Origin: Alphaproteobacteria bacterium
GTDB lineage: Bacteria; Pseudomonadota; Alphaproteobacteria; Sphingomonadales; Rhodothalassiaceae
Length of the DNA: 9,827 nucleotides
Assembly: GCA_003694205.1 (NCBI GenBank)
Contig: RFKS01000205.1
Span: 1-9,827 of the forward strand
Direction of reading: 5' to 3'
Below are positions 1 through 6,229 of the stretch, one piece after another (position 1 is the stretch's first letter; each line of letters begins with the position of its first letter). The translations under genes and the position numbers were made by a program. The notes below the pieces were generated by a model, which saw only the letters and a list, made by a program, of their open reading frames with translations, did not search any database and was not told the origin of the DNA.

Positions 1-1
1 G

Positions 2-583
2 CGCACCTGTCCGGCCTGCCGCGGCGCCGGCCGGGTGATCGCCGATCCCTGCCGCCGCTGCCAGGGCAGCGGCCGCGTCGAGAAGACGAAGCGGCTCACG
101 GTCCAGATCCCGCCGGGGGTCGAGGACGGCACCCGAATCCGCCTTGCGGGCGAAGGCGAGGCCGGCCTGCGCGGCGGTCCGCCGGGGGATCTCTACATCT
201 TTCTGGCGCTGCGGCCGCATCGCCTGTTCGAACGACGCGGCAGCACGCTCTTTTGCGAGGTGCCGCTGCCGATGACCACGGCCATTCTCGGTGGCGAGAT
301 CGAGGTGCCGACGCTCGACGGCAAGCGCGTGAAGCTGCGCATTCCCGAAGGGACGCAGACCGGGCGGCAATTCCGCCTGCGCGGCAAGGGCATGCCCGAG
401 CTCAACGGATCGCGCGTCGGCGATATGGTAATCGAGACCCGCGTCGAGACGCCGGTCAATCTGACCAGGGATCAGAAGGAGCGGATCCGTGCGCTCGCCG
501 AGGAGCTCGGTGAGGACACCGCGCCCGAGAGCCGGAGCTTCTTTGCCAAGGTGCGCGAAATCTGGGACGAATTGCGCGATTAG
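2..583 (+). CDS. dnaJ: Chaperone protein DnaJ, C-terminal part (5' truncated by window edge)
   Basis: DnaJ (Hsp40) is the co-chaperone that delivers unfolded clients to DnaK and stimulates its ATPase in the cytoplasm. The frame is open from the window edge and encodes 193 residues. It begins inside the zinc-finger domain: two CxxCxGxG motifs are visible, CPACRGAG (residues 3-10) and CRRCQGSG (17-24), which would be the last two of the usual four. The two client-binding beta-barrel domains follow, with typical DnaJ phrases such as [18 protein letters not shown] and RLRGKGMP. The short C-terminal dimerisation tail ends in [14 protein letters not shown]. The J domain, Gly-rich linker and first two zinc motifs lie upstream, where dnaK would be expected. 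Stop is TAG. dapB follows after 129 bp in the same direction with no obvious terminator between, an arrangement common in alphaproteobacteria. Identification is secure; only the N-terminus is missing. Confidence 0.97.
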   Translation, partial: RTCPACRGAGRVIADPCRRCQGSGRVEKTKRLTVQIPPGVEDGTRIRLAGEGEAGLRGGPPGDLYIFLALRPHRLFERRGSTLFCEVPLPMTTAILGGEIEVPTLDGKRVKLRIPEGTQTGRQFRLRGKGMPELNGSRVGDMVIETRVETPVNLTRDQKERIRALAEELGEDTAPESRSFFAKVREIWDELRD

Positions 584-638
584 CGCACAGATATCATCCT
601 CGCCGGCGCGCCAGACCGAGCGGGACTTGCGCGACGCC

Positions 639-668
639 TTGTGACACCGACCCCGCTTCCGCTACATA
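639..668 (+). promoter_or_regulatory. Weak candidate promoter for dapB
   Basis: TTGTGA at 639-644 and TACATA at 663-668 sit 18 bp apart in the dnaJ-dapB gap, with the dapB start 44 bp further on. Neither hexamer is close to consensus. The second one lies inside a small palindrome (CCGCTA/TAGCGG, 659-672). Read-through from dnaJ is an equally good explanation of dapB expression. Confidence 0.25.
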
Positions 669-712
669 GCGGCAGGACTGCGATCCGGGAACGGGCAGCG
701 GGGTGGTGCAAG

Positions 713-1537
713 ATGTCGGACATCGTGGCAATCGGCGTGACGGGCGCCGCCGGGCGCATGGGCCGGAGCGTCATCCAGGCGGTTCTCGCTGATCCGCGGG
801 CGCGGCTCGCCGGTGGTTGCGAGGCGCCCGGGCACCCCGCCGTCGGTACGCCGATCCGCGATCCCGGGAGTGGACAGACGACGGGCCTCGACATCAACGC
901 AACTCCGGAGTCCCTGTTTGCTGCCAGCGACGTGGTGATCGACTTCACTGCGCCCGCCGCGAGCACGCGCCATGCGGCGCTCGCCGCCGAAACCGGCACC
1001 GCGCTTGTCATCGGCACCACCGGGCTCGGTCCGGCGGAGCAGGCGGCGATCGCGGCAGCGGCGGCGCGGGCGCCGATTCTCGTGGCGGCCAACTTCTCGC
1101 TCGGGATCAATCTTCTTCTTGCCCTCACCCGCCTTGCCGCGGCGCGGCTCGGCCCCGACTATGATCTCGAGGTCCTCGACTTTCATCACCGTCACAAGAA
1201 GGATGCGCCCTCGGGCACCGCGCTCGCGCTCCTGCGGGCGGCGGCAGAGGGTCGGGGTCTCGCTCCCGAGGCGGCGCTGGCGGCGCTTGCTGCCGACCGC
1301 GACGGCGTGCGCAAGCCCGGCGCCCTCGGTTTTGCCGTCCTGCGCGGCGGCGACGTCGTCGGCGAGCACAGCGTCATCCTCGCCGGCGAGGGCGAGCGCC
1401 TCGAGCTCACGCACCGAGCGAGCGACCGAACCGTCTTCGCCCGCGGCGCGCTTGCCGCCGCCAGATGGCTCGCGGGGCGTCCGCCGGGACTCTATTCGAT
1501 GGCCGATGTGCTGGGGCTTGAGACCCTGGGCGGTTGA
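713..1537 (+). CDS. dapB: 4-hydroxy-tetrahydrodipicolinate reductase
   Basis: DapB reduces 4-hydroxy-tetrahydrodipicolinate with NAD(P)H in the diaminopimelate/lysine pathway, which also feeds peptidoglycan synthesis. The 274-residue product matches the family's usual length. The dinucleotide-binding loop GAAGRMG is at residues 11-17, the VIGTTG strand lies mid-domain, and the signature HHRHKKDAPSGT spans about 158-169, carrying the catalytic His/Lys pair (the E. coli residues fall near 159-163). ANFSLGINLL and the C-terminal GLYSMADVLGL are also typical. I chose the ATG at 713 because the protein then begins MSDIVAIGVTG, as in homologues; the frame is open further upstream to a possible start at 641, but that would add 24 unconserved residues. 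The ribosome binding site is weak (GGGGTGGTG just upstream). The last 46 bp overlap the 3' end of the convergent DUF2244 gene. It may be co-transcribed with dnaJ or use the weak promoter noted separately. Confidence 0.96.
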   Translation: MSDIVAIGVTGAAGRMGRSVIQAVLADPRARLAGGCEAPGHPAVGTPIRDPGSGQTTGLDINATPESLFAASDVVIDFTAPAASTRHAALAAETGTALVIGTTGLGPAEQAAIAAAAARAPILVAANFSLGINLLLALTRLAAARLGPDYDLEVLDFHHRHKKDAPSGTALALLRAAAEGRGLAPEAALAALAADRDGVRKPGALGFAVLRGGDVVGEHSVILAGEGERLELTHRASDRTVFARGALAAARWLAGRPPGLYSMADVLGLETLGG

Positions 1538-2043
1538 CCGGTTTTCACCGCGTGCAGCGCCGCGCCGAGCGCTGCTGCGAAGTCGGCGCGTTCGGCGGGC
1601 GAGAGGAAGGCGCCGAGCTCGATACAGCGCCGCCGCTCGCACAGACGCACGGCGGGCGCCGGTTCCAATCGCACCCAATGCGGATTGAGCATCTCACGCC
1701 GCACCCGCCGCCGCCAATCGACCTGCACCACATCGAGGGCGTGCGGCGCAAGCCGCACCGTCTCGAAGGCGCGTGCGCGTGCATAGGACAGATGAAAGGC
1801 GCCATAGAGCAGTGCCGCATCGAGAAGAAAGAAGGCGGCAACGGGCGAGGCGCCGAGAAGGAAAAACCGTCCCGCCGCAAGCATACTGACAAGCGCCACC
1901 GCGATCATCAGCGTAAAGAATCCGCGGCCGCCGAGCGAACGGTGTGGGCGCAGGACCGCATCGAACCACAAGCGCGCGCCTGGCGGCGGGCCGACGAGGC
2001 GTGCCTCTTCGGGGCTGAGGTCAAGGAACGCCGGCTCGTGCAT
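1492..2043 (-). CDS. DUF2244 family membrane protein
   Basis: A 183-residue protein of the DUF2244 family, whose function is not established. The recognisable pattern is an N-terminal FDAVLRPHRSLGGRGF (27-42), two hydrophobic membrane helices (about 41-57 and 60-83), ARAFETVRLAP (90-100), a basic stretch, LNPHWVRLE (119-127), and the C-terminal IELGAFLSPAERADFAAAL (141-159). This suggests a small inner-membrane protein with a cytoplasmic C-terminal domain. I took the ATG at 2043, preceded by GAGGG 8 nt upstream; the frame stays open to 2100, but those residues would run into the nth leader. The stop is TAG at 1494-1492. The last 15 or so residues (VKTGQPPRVSSPSTSAIE) lie beyond the conserved part and are encoded antisense to the end of dapB. 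It is divergent from nth with 62 bp between starts; I recall DUF2244 genes next to nth in other alphaproteobacteria, which supports the call. Confidence 0.88.
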   Translation of the reverse strand: MHEPAFLDLSPEEARLVGPPPGARLWFDAVLRPHRSLGGRGFFTLMIAVALVSMLAAGRFFLLGASPVAAFFLLDAALLYGAFHLSYARARAFETVRLAPHALDVVQVDWRRRVRREMLNPHWVRLEPAPAVRLCERRRCIELGAFLSPAERADFAAALGAALHAVKTGQPPRVSSPSTSAIE

Positions 2044-2105
2044 GGACAAATCCCTCGTCGCCTCGGTAGGTATAGCATATCCTGCCGCCGGAGAGCCCAC
2101 CCGAG
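2044..2105. promoter_or_regulatory. Divergent intergenic region between DUF2244 gene and nth
   Basis: These 62 bp must hold any separate promoters for both genes. An AT-rich patch TATAGCATAT (2071-2080) is the only -10-like sequence on either strand; no convincing -35 accompanies it. CGGAG at 2089-2093 can serve as the nth ribosome binding site, and CCCTC at 2052-2056 (GAGGG on the minus strand) as that of the DUF2244 gene. Confidence 0.4.
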
Positions 2106-2738
2106 ATGACCCCCGCCGAAGTCGAAGAGCTTTTCCGCCGCTTTGCGGCCGCCGATCCCGAGCCGAAAAGCGAGCTCGAATACAAGGACCCCTACACGCT
2201 TCTCGTCGCCGTCGTGCTCTCGGCGCAGGCCACCGATGCCGGTGTCAACAAGGCGACGCGCAAGCTCTTTGCCATCGCCGACACGCCGGAGAAGATGCTC
2301 GCATTGGGCCTCGACGGGATCCGCGAGCACATCAAGACGATCGGACTTTTCAACAGCAAGGCCAAACACATCTACGAGCTCTCGCGGATCCTGGTCGAGA
2401 CATACGGCGGCAAGGTGCCGCGGGACCGCAAGGCCCTCGAATCGCTGCCCGGGGTCGGGCGCAAGACCGCGAACGTGGTCCTCAATGTCGCCTTCGGCGA
2501 GCCCACGATCGCCGTCGATACCCACATCTTCCGCGTTGCCAACCGGCTCGGTCTTGCGCCCGGCAAGACGCCGCGCGAGGTCGAGGACAAGCTCTTGCGG
2601 GTGGTGCCGCCGCGCTATCGCCGGCATGCGCATCACTGGCTGATCCTGCACGGTCGCTATGTCTGCAAGGCGCGCCGGCCGCTCTGCGACCGCTGTATCG
2701 TCGCCGATCTCTGTCCCTATCCCGGAAAATCCGCCTGA
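2106..2738 (+). CDS. nth: Endonuclease III (DNA glycosylase/AP lyase)
   Basis: Nth removes oxidised pyrimidines and cleaves the abasic site in base-excision repair. The 210-residue product is close to the E. coli length (211). The helix-hairpin-helix LPGVGRKTANVVL carries the catalytic lysine at K120, and the catalytic aspartate is D138 in AVDTHIFRVANR; both numbers coincide with E. coli Nth. The C-terminal 4Fe-4S loop is intact with the C-x6-C-x2-C-x5-C spacing (C187, C194, C197, C203). The start ATG at 2106 follows CGGAGAG and gives the usual short N-terminus ahead of LLVAVVLSAQATD. It is divergent from the DUF2244 gene. Its 3' end overlaps by 22 bp the 3' end of a convergent lipoprotein gene, so the last FeS-loop residues and tail are encoded on DNA that codes on both strands. 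All key residues are present, so the enzyme should be active. Confidence 0.98.
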   Translation: MTPAEVEELFRRFAAADPEPKSELEYKDPYTLLVAVVLSAQATDAGVNKATRKLFAIADTPEKMLALGLDGIREHIKTIGLFNSKAKHIYELSRILVETYGGKVPRDRKALESLPGVGRKTANVVLNVAFGEPTIAVDTHIFRVANRLGLAPGKTPREVEDKLLRVVPPRYRRHAHHWLILHGRYVCKARRPLCDRCIVADLCPYPGKSA

Positions 2739-3166
2739 GGCAGAAGTGGCGCCAGCGGCCAATGCTCCTTGGGCACCAGGAGCGCAAGGCAATCGGCCGG
2801 CTCGAGGCGTTCTCCCGCCGGCGTCCGCGCCGCAAGGTGGCGGGCGACGAAACGCGCATCGCTTTCGTGCCGATAGAGGAAGACGTCGAGCACGCAGTGA
2901 CCGTTGGCGAATTGCATCACCTGCACGCCGTCCTCTCGCCGCACCAGCACCGGATGTCCGAGGATCGCCTGCACCGCGGCGGCGTCCTTGCCGAGGACCA
3001 GCGCCGCCGTCGGCGGCACCGGTACCGGTGCCGGCGGTGGCGGTTCGGCTTCGGGCGCGGGCAGCGGTGCGGGCGGCGGCTGTGGCGGGACCGCCTCTCC
3101 ACCCGGAAGGAGGGTGCAGCCGGCAAGAACACCGGCGAGCATCAGGAGCGTGGCGGGCCCTTTCAT
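2717..3166 (-). CDS. Small proline-rich lipoprotein, function unknown
   Basis: A 149-residue predicted lipoprotein. The N-terminus MKGPATLLMLAGVLAGC is a lipoprotein signal peptide with lipobox LAGC and the modified cysteine at 17. Residues 27-52 form a flexible linker in which 16 of 26 residues are proline. The folded part starts near 56 (LVLGKDAAAVQAILGHPVLVRRE) and continues through QVMQFANGHCVLDVFLY; the LG...ILG.P..VRREG..QVMQ pattern resembles the small SmpA/BamE-like lipoprotein fold, but that is only a suggestion. C91 and C126 could form a periplasmic disulfide. The ATG overlaps the TGA of the upstream EI24/CysZ-like gene (ATGA, 3163-3166), so it is probably translated by coupling. 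The frame is open far upstream, but only this start yields a signal peptide. It ends with TAG inside the nth 3' end. Lipoprotein status is well supported; function is not. Confidence 0.85.
   Translation of the reverse strand: MKGPATLLMLAGVLAGCTLLPGGEAVPPQPPPAPLPAPEAEPPPPAPVPVPPTAALVLGKDAAAVQAILGHPVLVRREDGVQVMQFANGHCVLDVFLYRHESDARFVARHLAARTPAGERLEPADCLALLVPKEHWPLAPLLPQADFPG
3014..3033. repeat. Perfect 20-bp palindrome within the lipoprotein linker
   Basis: The sequence CGGCACCGGTACCGGTGCCG is its own reverse complement. It lies in the codons for the Pro/Val-rich linker, so repetitive codon choice (CCG, GTG, CCA and similar) may explain it, but on the mRNA it would fold into a strong hairpin. 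Confidence 0.8.
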
Positions 3167-3867
3167 GGCGCGGGTGCCGCCCGGCGACGGGCGCCGTGAA
3201 AGAGATGCGTCATCATCGCCGCGCCGATGACCGGCGCCGCGAGATTGACGAGGGGCACCATGAACAGCGCCGCGATCACGATTCCGGCCATGAGGGTATC
3301 CCCCTTCCGCCCCCTGCGCCAGCGGGCCGCCTCGCGCAGCCCGCCATGGCGCACCGCGACCATCTCGTAATATTCGCGACCCATGAGATAGCCATTGATG
3401 CCGAGATAGAGGACGAGAGTGCCGAACCCGGTGAACAGCAGCACGAGATAGAACGGCAGGGCGAGAAGGTTGAACAGGATGACGAGCAGCGACAGCCGTA
3501 CCGCCAGCCAGACCGCCTCGTACAGCGGCGAGTGCCGGCCGCCGCGGGCGTCGCCATAATGGGCGGCCTCGACGGCATCCACGATGCGGTCGAGAAAAAG
3601 GCTCATGACGCCCGTCATCACCGCCGGGAAGAGCAGCCACAGGGTGAGAAGGAAGAGAGGGAAGAGCGACAGGCCCGCCGCCCAGTCGATCGCGGTGTCG
3701 AGCCAGCCGATGCCGCTTTCCGGGATCAGCGGCACGAGGGCGAGAAGCAGGGCGAAGACGAGCAGGAAGACGAGCGCCGAGAGCACGAGGCCGAGCAGGA
3801 ATACACGCCGGAAAGCGGGGTCACCGAGCTGTGCCAGCGCCAGTCGCAATGCCGAAAGGATGCTCAC
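3163..3867 (-). CDS. EI24/CysZ-family integral membrane protein
   Basis: A 234-residue inner-membrane protein of the EI24 domain family, which includes the sulfate permease CysZ. Long hydrophobic segments lie at about 22-48, 65-88, 120-160 (two passes) and 193-223. Family-like phrases are FLDRIVDAVEAAHY (91-104), YLGINGYLMGREYYEMVAVRHG (154-175) and MVPLVNLAAPVIGAAMMTHLF (203-223). The start is a GTG at 3867 with AAGGA 7 nt upstream (3875-3879 on the plus strand). The stop overlaps the lipoprotein start by 4 bp, so the two form an operon. No sulfate or cysteine gene is nearby, so a CysZ-type sulfate role is not supported by context, and I leave the gene symbol empty. It is divergent from the adenosine kinase gene. 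The family call is firm; the substrate is unknown. Confidence 0.85.
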   Translation of the reverse strand: MSILSALRLALAQLGDPAFRRVFLLGLVLSALVFLLVFALLLALVPLIPESGIGWLDTAIDWAAGLSLFPLFLLTLWLLFPAVMTGVMSLFLDRIVDAVEAAHYGDARGGRHSPLYEAVWLAVRLSLLVILFNLLALPFYLVLLFTGFGTLVLYLGINGYLMGREYYEMVAVRHGGLREAARWRRGRKGDTLMAGIVIAALFMVPLVNLAAPVIGAAMMTHLFHGARRRAAPAP

Positions 3868-3912
3868 CGCCTCGTCCTTGCCGTCTCTGCCGCGCGATCG
3901 CGGGATGACCGC

Positions 3913-3918
3913 AGCATA
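3913..3918 (-). promoter_or_regulatory. Candidate -10 element for the EI24-lipoprotein operon
   Basis: TATGCT on the minus strand (AGCATA at 3913-3918) lies 46 bp upstream of the GTG start. It matches four of six consensus -10 bases. No good -35 is seen at 16-18 bp, so this is tentative. Confidence 0.25.
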
Positions 3919-3944
3919 GCGCCGGGTGCAGAAAAGTCATGCGC

Positions 3945-3972
3945 TTGTGGCCGCCACCGCGTTCGCTATACT
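3945..3972 (+). promoter_or_regulatory. Candidate sigma-70 promoter for the adenosine kinase operon
   Basis: TTGTGG (3945-3950) and TATACT (3967-3972) are separated by 16 bp, and the start codon lies 43 bp after the -10. TATACT matches five of six consensus bases, and the position is right for a leader ending in the strong ribosome binding site AAAAAGGAG (4001-4009). Confidence 0.5.
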
Positions 3973-4015
3973 CGCCGCCGAATTCGACCCCGGATAAACG
4001 AAAAAGGAGTGTTTC

Positions 4016-5011
4016 GTGGGCGACAAGCCGCTCGAACTCGTCGGCATCGGCAATGCCATCGTCGATGTCCTGAGCCGAACCGACGACGATTTTCTCAAGA
4101 CCCATGGCGTCACCAAGGGCGCGATGACCCTGATCGATGCCGCGCGCGCCGAGGCGCTCTACGAGGCCATGGGCCCCGGGATCGAGGTCTCGGGCGGCTC
4201 GCTTGCCAATGCCACCGCCGGCTTTGCCGCGCTCGGCGGCCGCGCGGCCTATATCGGCAAGGTGAAGAACGACCAGCTCGGGCGCGTCTTCGCCCACGAC
4301 CTCCGCTCGACGGGCGTCCGCTTCACGACGCCCATGGCAAACGACGGCGATGCCACCGCGCGCTGCCTCGTGCTGGTGACACCGGACGGACAGCGCAGCA
4401 TGAACACCTATCTCGGTGCCTGCGTGCAGCTTTCGGAGGCCGATGTCGATCCCGATCTCATCGCGGCTGCGCGGGTGGTCTATCTCGAGGGCTATCTGTG
4501 GGATCCGCCCGAGGCCAAAAAGGCGTTCCGCAAGGCGATGGCACTGGCGCATGAAGGTGGTGGCGAGGTGGCGCTGACGCTCTCCGACGCCTTCTGTGTC
4601 GAGCGCTGGCGCAATGAATTCCGTGATCTCGTCGACCACCATGTCGACATCCTGTTCGCCAATGAGGCGGAACTGCTCTCGCTTTTCGAGACCGACGATT
4701 TCACGGCCGCCATCGCGGCACTCCACGGCCGGGTCAAGATCGCCGCGATCACCCGCTCGGAGCAGGGCTCGGTGATCCTGCACGACGGTGCCGCGCACGA
4801 GATCGCCGCCGAGCCGGTGGCCCGGGTCGTCGATGCTACCGGTGCCGGCGATCTTTATTCCGCGGGCTTTCTATATGGCTACACGCAGGGGCTCGACCTT
4901 CCCATGGCGGGGCGCATCGCCTCGATCTGCGCCGCGGAGGTGATTTCGCATTACGGCGCACGTCCCGAGAGCGATCTCCGGAACCTGGTCGAAAGGGCAC
5001 TCGCGGCATGA
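4016..5011 (+). CDS. Adenosine kinase (PfkB/ribokinase family)
   Basis: A 331-residue PfkB-family kinase resembling the alphaproteobacterial proteins annotated as adenosine kinase, which phosphorylate adenosine to AMP in purine salvage. The N-terminal LVGIGNAIVDVL (8-19) is typical. PfkB signature 1 is SGGSLANATAGFAALGG (59-75), with G60, G61 and N65 in the sugar-binding region. Signature 2 is DATGAGDLYSAGFLYG (273-288), in which D279 is the expected catalytic base and GAGD forms the anion hole. LFANEAELLSLF is the usual NxxE-type motif for metal/phosphate binding. The start is a GTG preceded by a strong Shine-Dalgarno AAAAAGGAG ending 6 nt upstream; no ATG fits the conserved N-terminus better. 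The stop overlaps the next gene's ATG by 4 bp. Substrate assignment rests on family resemblance; another nucleoside or sugar kinase activity is possible. Confidence 0.88.
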   Translation: MGDKPLELVGIGNAIVDVLSRTDDDFLKTHGVTKGAMTLIDAARAEALYEAMGPGIEVSGGSLANATAGFAALGGRAAYIGKVKNDQLGRVFAHDLRSTGVRFTTPMANDGDATARCLVLVTPDGQRSMNTYLGACVQLSEADVDPDLIAAARVVYLEGYLWDPPEAKKAFRKAMALAHEGGGEVALTLSDAFCVERWRNEFRDLVDHHVDILFANEAELLSLFETDDFTAAIAALHGRVKIAAITRSEQGSVILHDGAAHEIAAEPVARVVDATGAGDLYSAGFLYGYTQGLDLPMAGRIASICAAEVISHYGARPESDLRNLVERALAA

Positions 5012-5634
5012 GACAGGCGGTTCTCGCGTCCCTTTTGCTCATTGTGGCGATGATGGCAGTCGGCACCGCTCGGGCGCAGGCTCTCGGGGCGGGCGAATGC
5101 CGAATCCCCGAGGCGGAAAGGGAGCGGCTGCTGGCGCTCGATATCGAGGCCTTCGACCGCACCGCCAGTGGTGGCTGGCGGCCGTGGTTCGAGGCCGGAT
5201 GCCTCGCCGACACGGCAGCACTCATCGAGGCCTATATGGCGGCCCACCCCGATCATGCAGGCAATGACCGCGAGCTCCATTTCCACGCCGCGCAGGTCCA
5301 TGCCTTTCGCGGCGATTACGCGGCGGCGCGGGCGCATCTGCGCCACGCCAGCTATCCGGAAGACCGGAGAGATCCATCGCGGCCGGATGCGTGGAACGTC
5401 TATATGCGGGCGACCGATGCCTTTCTCGCCCGCGACCGGGACGCGCTCGCCGGTATCTACCGCCAGATGGGCGGCGAGGACGAAGGGGAGGCAGCGGCGG
5501 AGCCGCATTCGCTCTTCGGGCCGCCGCCGCGGCGGCGCAAGCGCATGCCCTATCTCGATGTGGTGCGCGGCCTTCTCGCCTGCTTCGACCGCCCCTATGG
5601 CGAGGCCTATGACGCAGCCTGCCGGGCGCAATAG
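5008..5634 (+). CDS. Secreted TPR-like protein of unknown function
   Basis: I do not recognise a named family. The 208-residue product begins with a clear Sec signal peptide, MRQAVLASLLLIVAMMAVGTARA, with likely cleavage after ARA (23/24), so it should be periplasmic. The mature part is mainly helical. Residues 90-114 (LHFHAAQVHAFRGDYAAARAHLRHA) look like a TPR helix pair with the G-DY--A motif, and 127-154 (DAWNVYMRATDAFLARDRDALAGIYRQM) look like a second. An acidic patch near 156-165 is followed by the basic linker GPPPRRRKR (171-179). Four cysteines remain after cleavage (C31, C65, C192, C205) and could form two disulfides. The start ATG overlaps the adenosine kinase stop (ATGA at 5008-5011), indicating coupled translation. 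A solute-binding or scaffold role is conceivable but unproven. It ends 5 bp from the convergent MAPEG gene. Confidence 0.8.
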   Translation: MRQAVLASLLLIVAMMAVGTARAQALGAGECRIPEAERERLLALDIEAFDRTASGGWRPWFEAGCLADTAALIEAYMAAHPDHAGNDRELHFHAAQVHAFRGDYAAARAHLRHASYPEDRRDPSRPDAWNVYMRATDAFLARDRDALAGIYRQMGGEDEGEAAAEPHSLFGPPPRRRKRMPYLDVVRGLLACFDRPYGEAYDAACRAQ

Positions 5635-5639
5635 GAAGA

Positions 5640-6032
5640 TCAGGCGAAGGCGGGCAGCAGGAAAAGGCCGATGACGGCAAGAAAGCCGATCGCCCAGACG
5701 GCGGTGCGGCCATAGCCCCAGTCGTGGAGATAGGCCGGGTAGTAGACCAGCCGGGCGAGGATGAAGGTGACGGCCAGCCCGTCGCGCCAGAGAGGGTCGC
5801 TCGGCAGGATGTGGTTGAGAAGAACGGCGGCGGCGAAGGGCGCAAAAGCCTCCATCATGTTCTGATGCGCCGCCTGGGCCCGTGCCGCCTTTCCCTCGAG
5901 ACGCGCCTGTTGCGCCCGCGGCTCGAGGATGTCGTAGCGCCCTTCGGCCCGGATCGCGCCGCGGATGGCACGCCCGCGCGGCAGATAGACGAGCAGGAAG
6001 GCGACAAGAAGCGTCCAGGCGGCGATGGTCAT
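5640..6032 (-). CDS. MAPEG family membrane protein
   Basis: A 130-residue membrane protein matching the MAPEG family (membrane-associated proteins in eicosanoid and glutathione metabolism). Bacterial members are small four-helix proteins, some with glutathione transferase activity, but most have no known substrate. Hydrophobic helices lie at about 3-17, 61-77, 86-102 and 111-128. The family-like segment is RAQAAHQNMMEAFAPFAAAVLL (51-72), corresponding to the conserved R..A..N..E..P....A pattern, and ILARLVYYPAYL (91-102) is the equivalent of the R..Y...Y helix. I chose the ATG at 6032, preceded by GGGAG 8 nt upstream. The frame extends to 6074, but that adds 14 polar residues before the first helix. 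It stands alone, convergent with the secreted TPR-like gene, and is not visibly linked to glutathione genes. Confidence 0.87.
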   Translation of the reverse strand: MTIAAWTLLVAFLLVYLPRGRAIRGAIRAEGRYDILEPRAQQARLEGKAARAQAAHQNMMEAFAPFAAAVLLNHILPSDPLWRDGLAVTFILARLVYYPAYLHDWGYGRTAVWAIGFLAVIGLFLLPAFA

Positions 6033-6190
6033 GACCCGGCTCCCAGATCCGCAGGTTGCTGTTTGTGGCCACATCGCATGGTGCCCACGGAGTGGGAGTA
6101 TCGCCTCCTGCGGCCCTCATTGTAAATCAACAGAAGGTGGCCCATGCTGGCAACCATTCCGCGACGTCCGGTGGATTGGCGAAATCACAC

Positions 6191-6218
6191 TCACGCGGAG
6201 CCGCGAAGGGCGCGGAGG
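6191..6218 (+). repeat. Left inverted repeat flanking the GxxExxY gene
   Basis: The 28-bp segment runs TCACGCGGAG, CCGCGAAGGG, CGCGGAGG and pairs with 6615-6641 in inverted orientation. Identical blocks are TCACGCGGAG (10), CGCG (4) and CGCGGAGG (8), with short mismatched stretches between them. Its last bases, GGAGG at 6214-6218, may also serve as the ribosome binding site of the gene, 11 nt before the ATG. Confidence 0.8.
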
Positions 6219-6229
6219 TTAGGGACGGC

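Noticed and set aside
584..638. Possible terminator after dnaJ
   Set aside because: The GC-rich palindromic bases (GGCGCGCC) are too short for a stable stem-loop and no T tract follows.
662..1678. A 338-codon open frame on the minus strand over dapB
   Set aside because: It is antisense to dapB, whose catalytic motifs are intact; the frame is explained by high-GC codon bias.
2659..4554. A 631-codon open frame on the plus strand
   Set aside because: It runs antisense to the lipoprotein and EI24 genes and then out of frame through adenosine kinase. Its product is a low-complexity Arg/Glu-rich chain, typical of a shadow frame in high-GC DNA.
3821..4798. A 325-codon open frame on the minus strand over adenosine kinase
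   Set aside because: The plus strand carries both PfkB signatures with a strong ribosome binding site, and the minus-strand product has no recognised family.
4951..6120. A 389-codon open frame on the minus strand
   Set aside because: It is antisense to the secreted TPR-like gene and out of frame with MAPEG; the product is Arg/Pro-rich with no domain.
6056..6229. N-terminal extension of the GxxExxY protein
   Set aside because: The frame is open, but the residues resemble no family N-terminus, and the left inverted repeat lies inside. The ATG at 6230 gives the typical family start.
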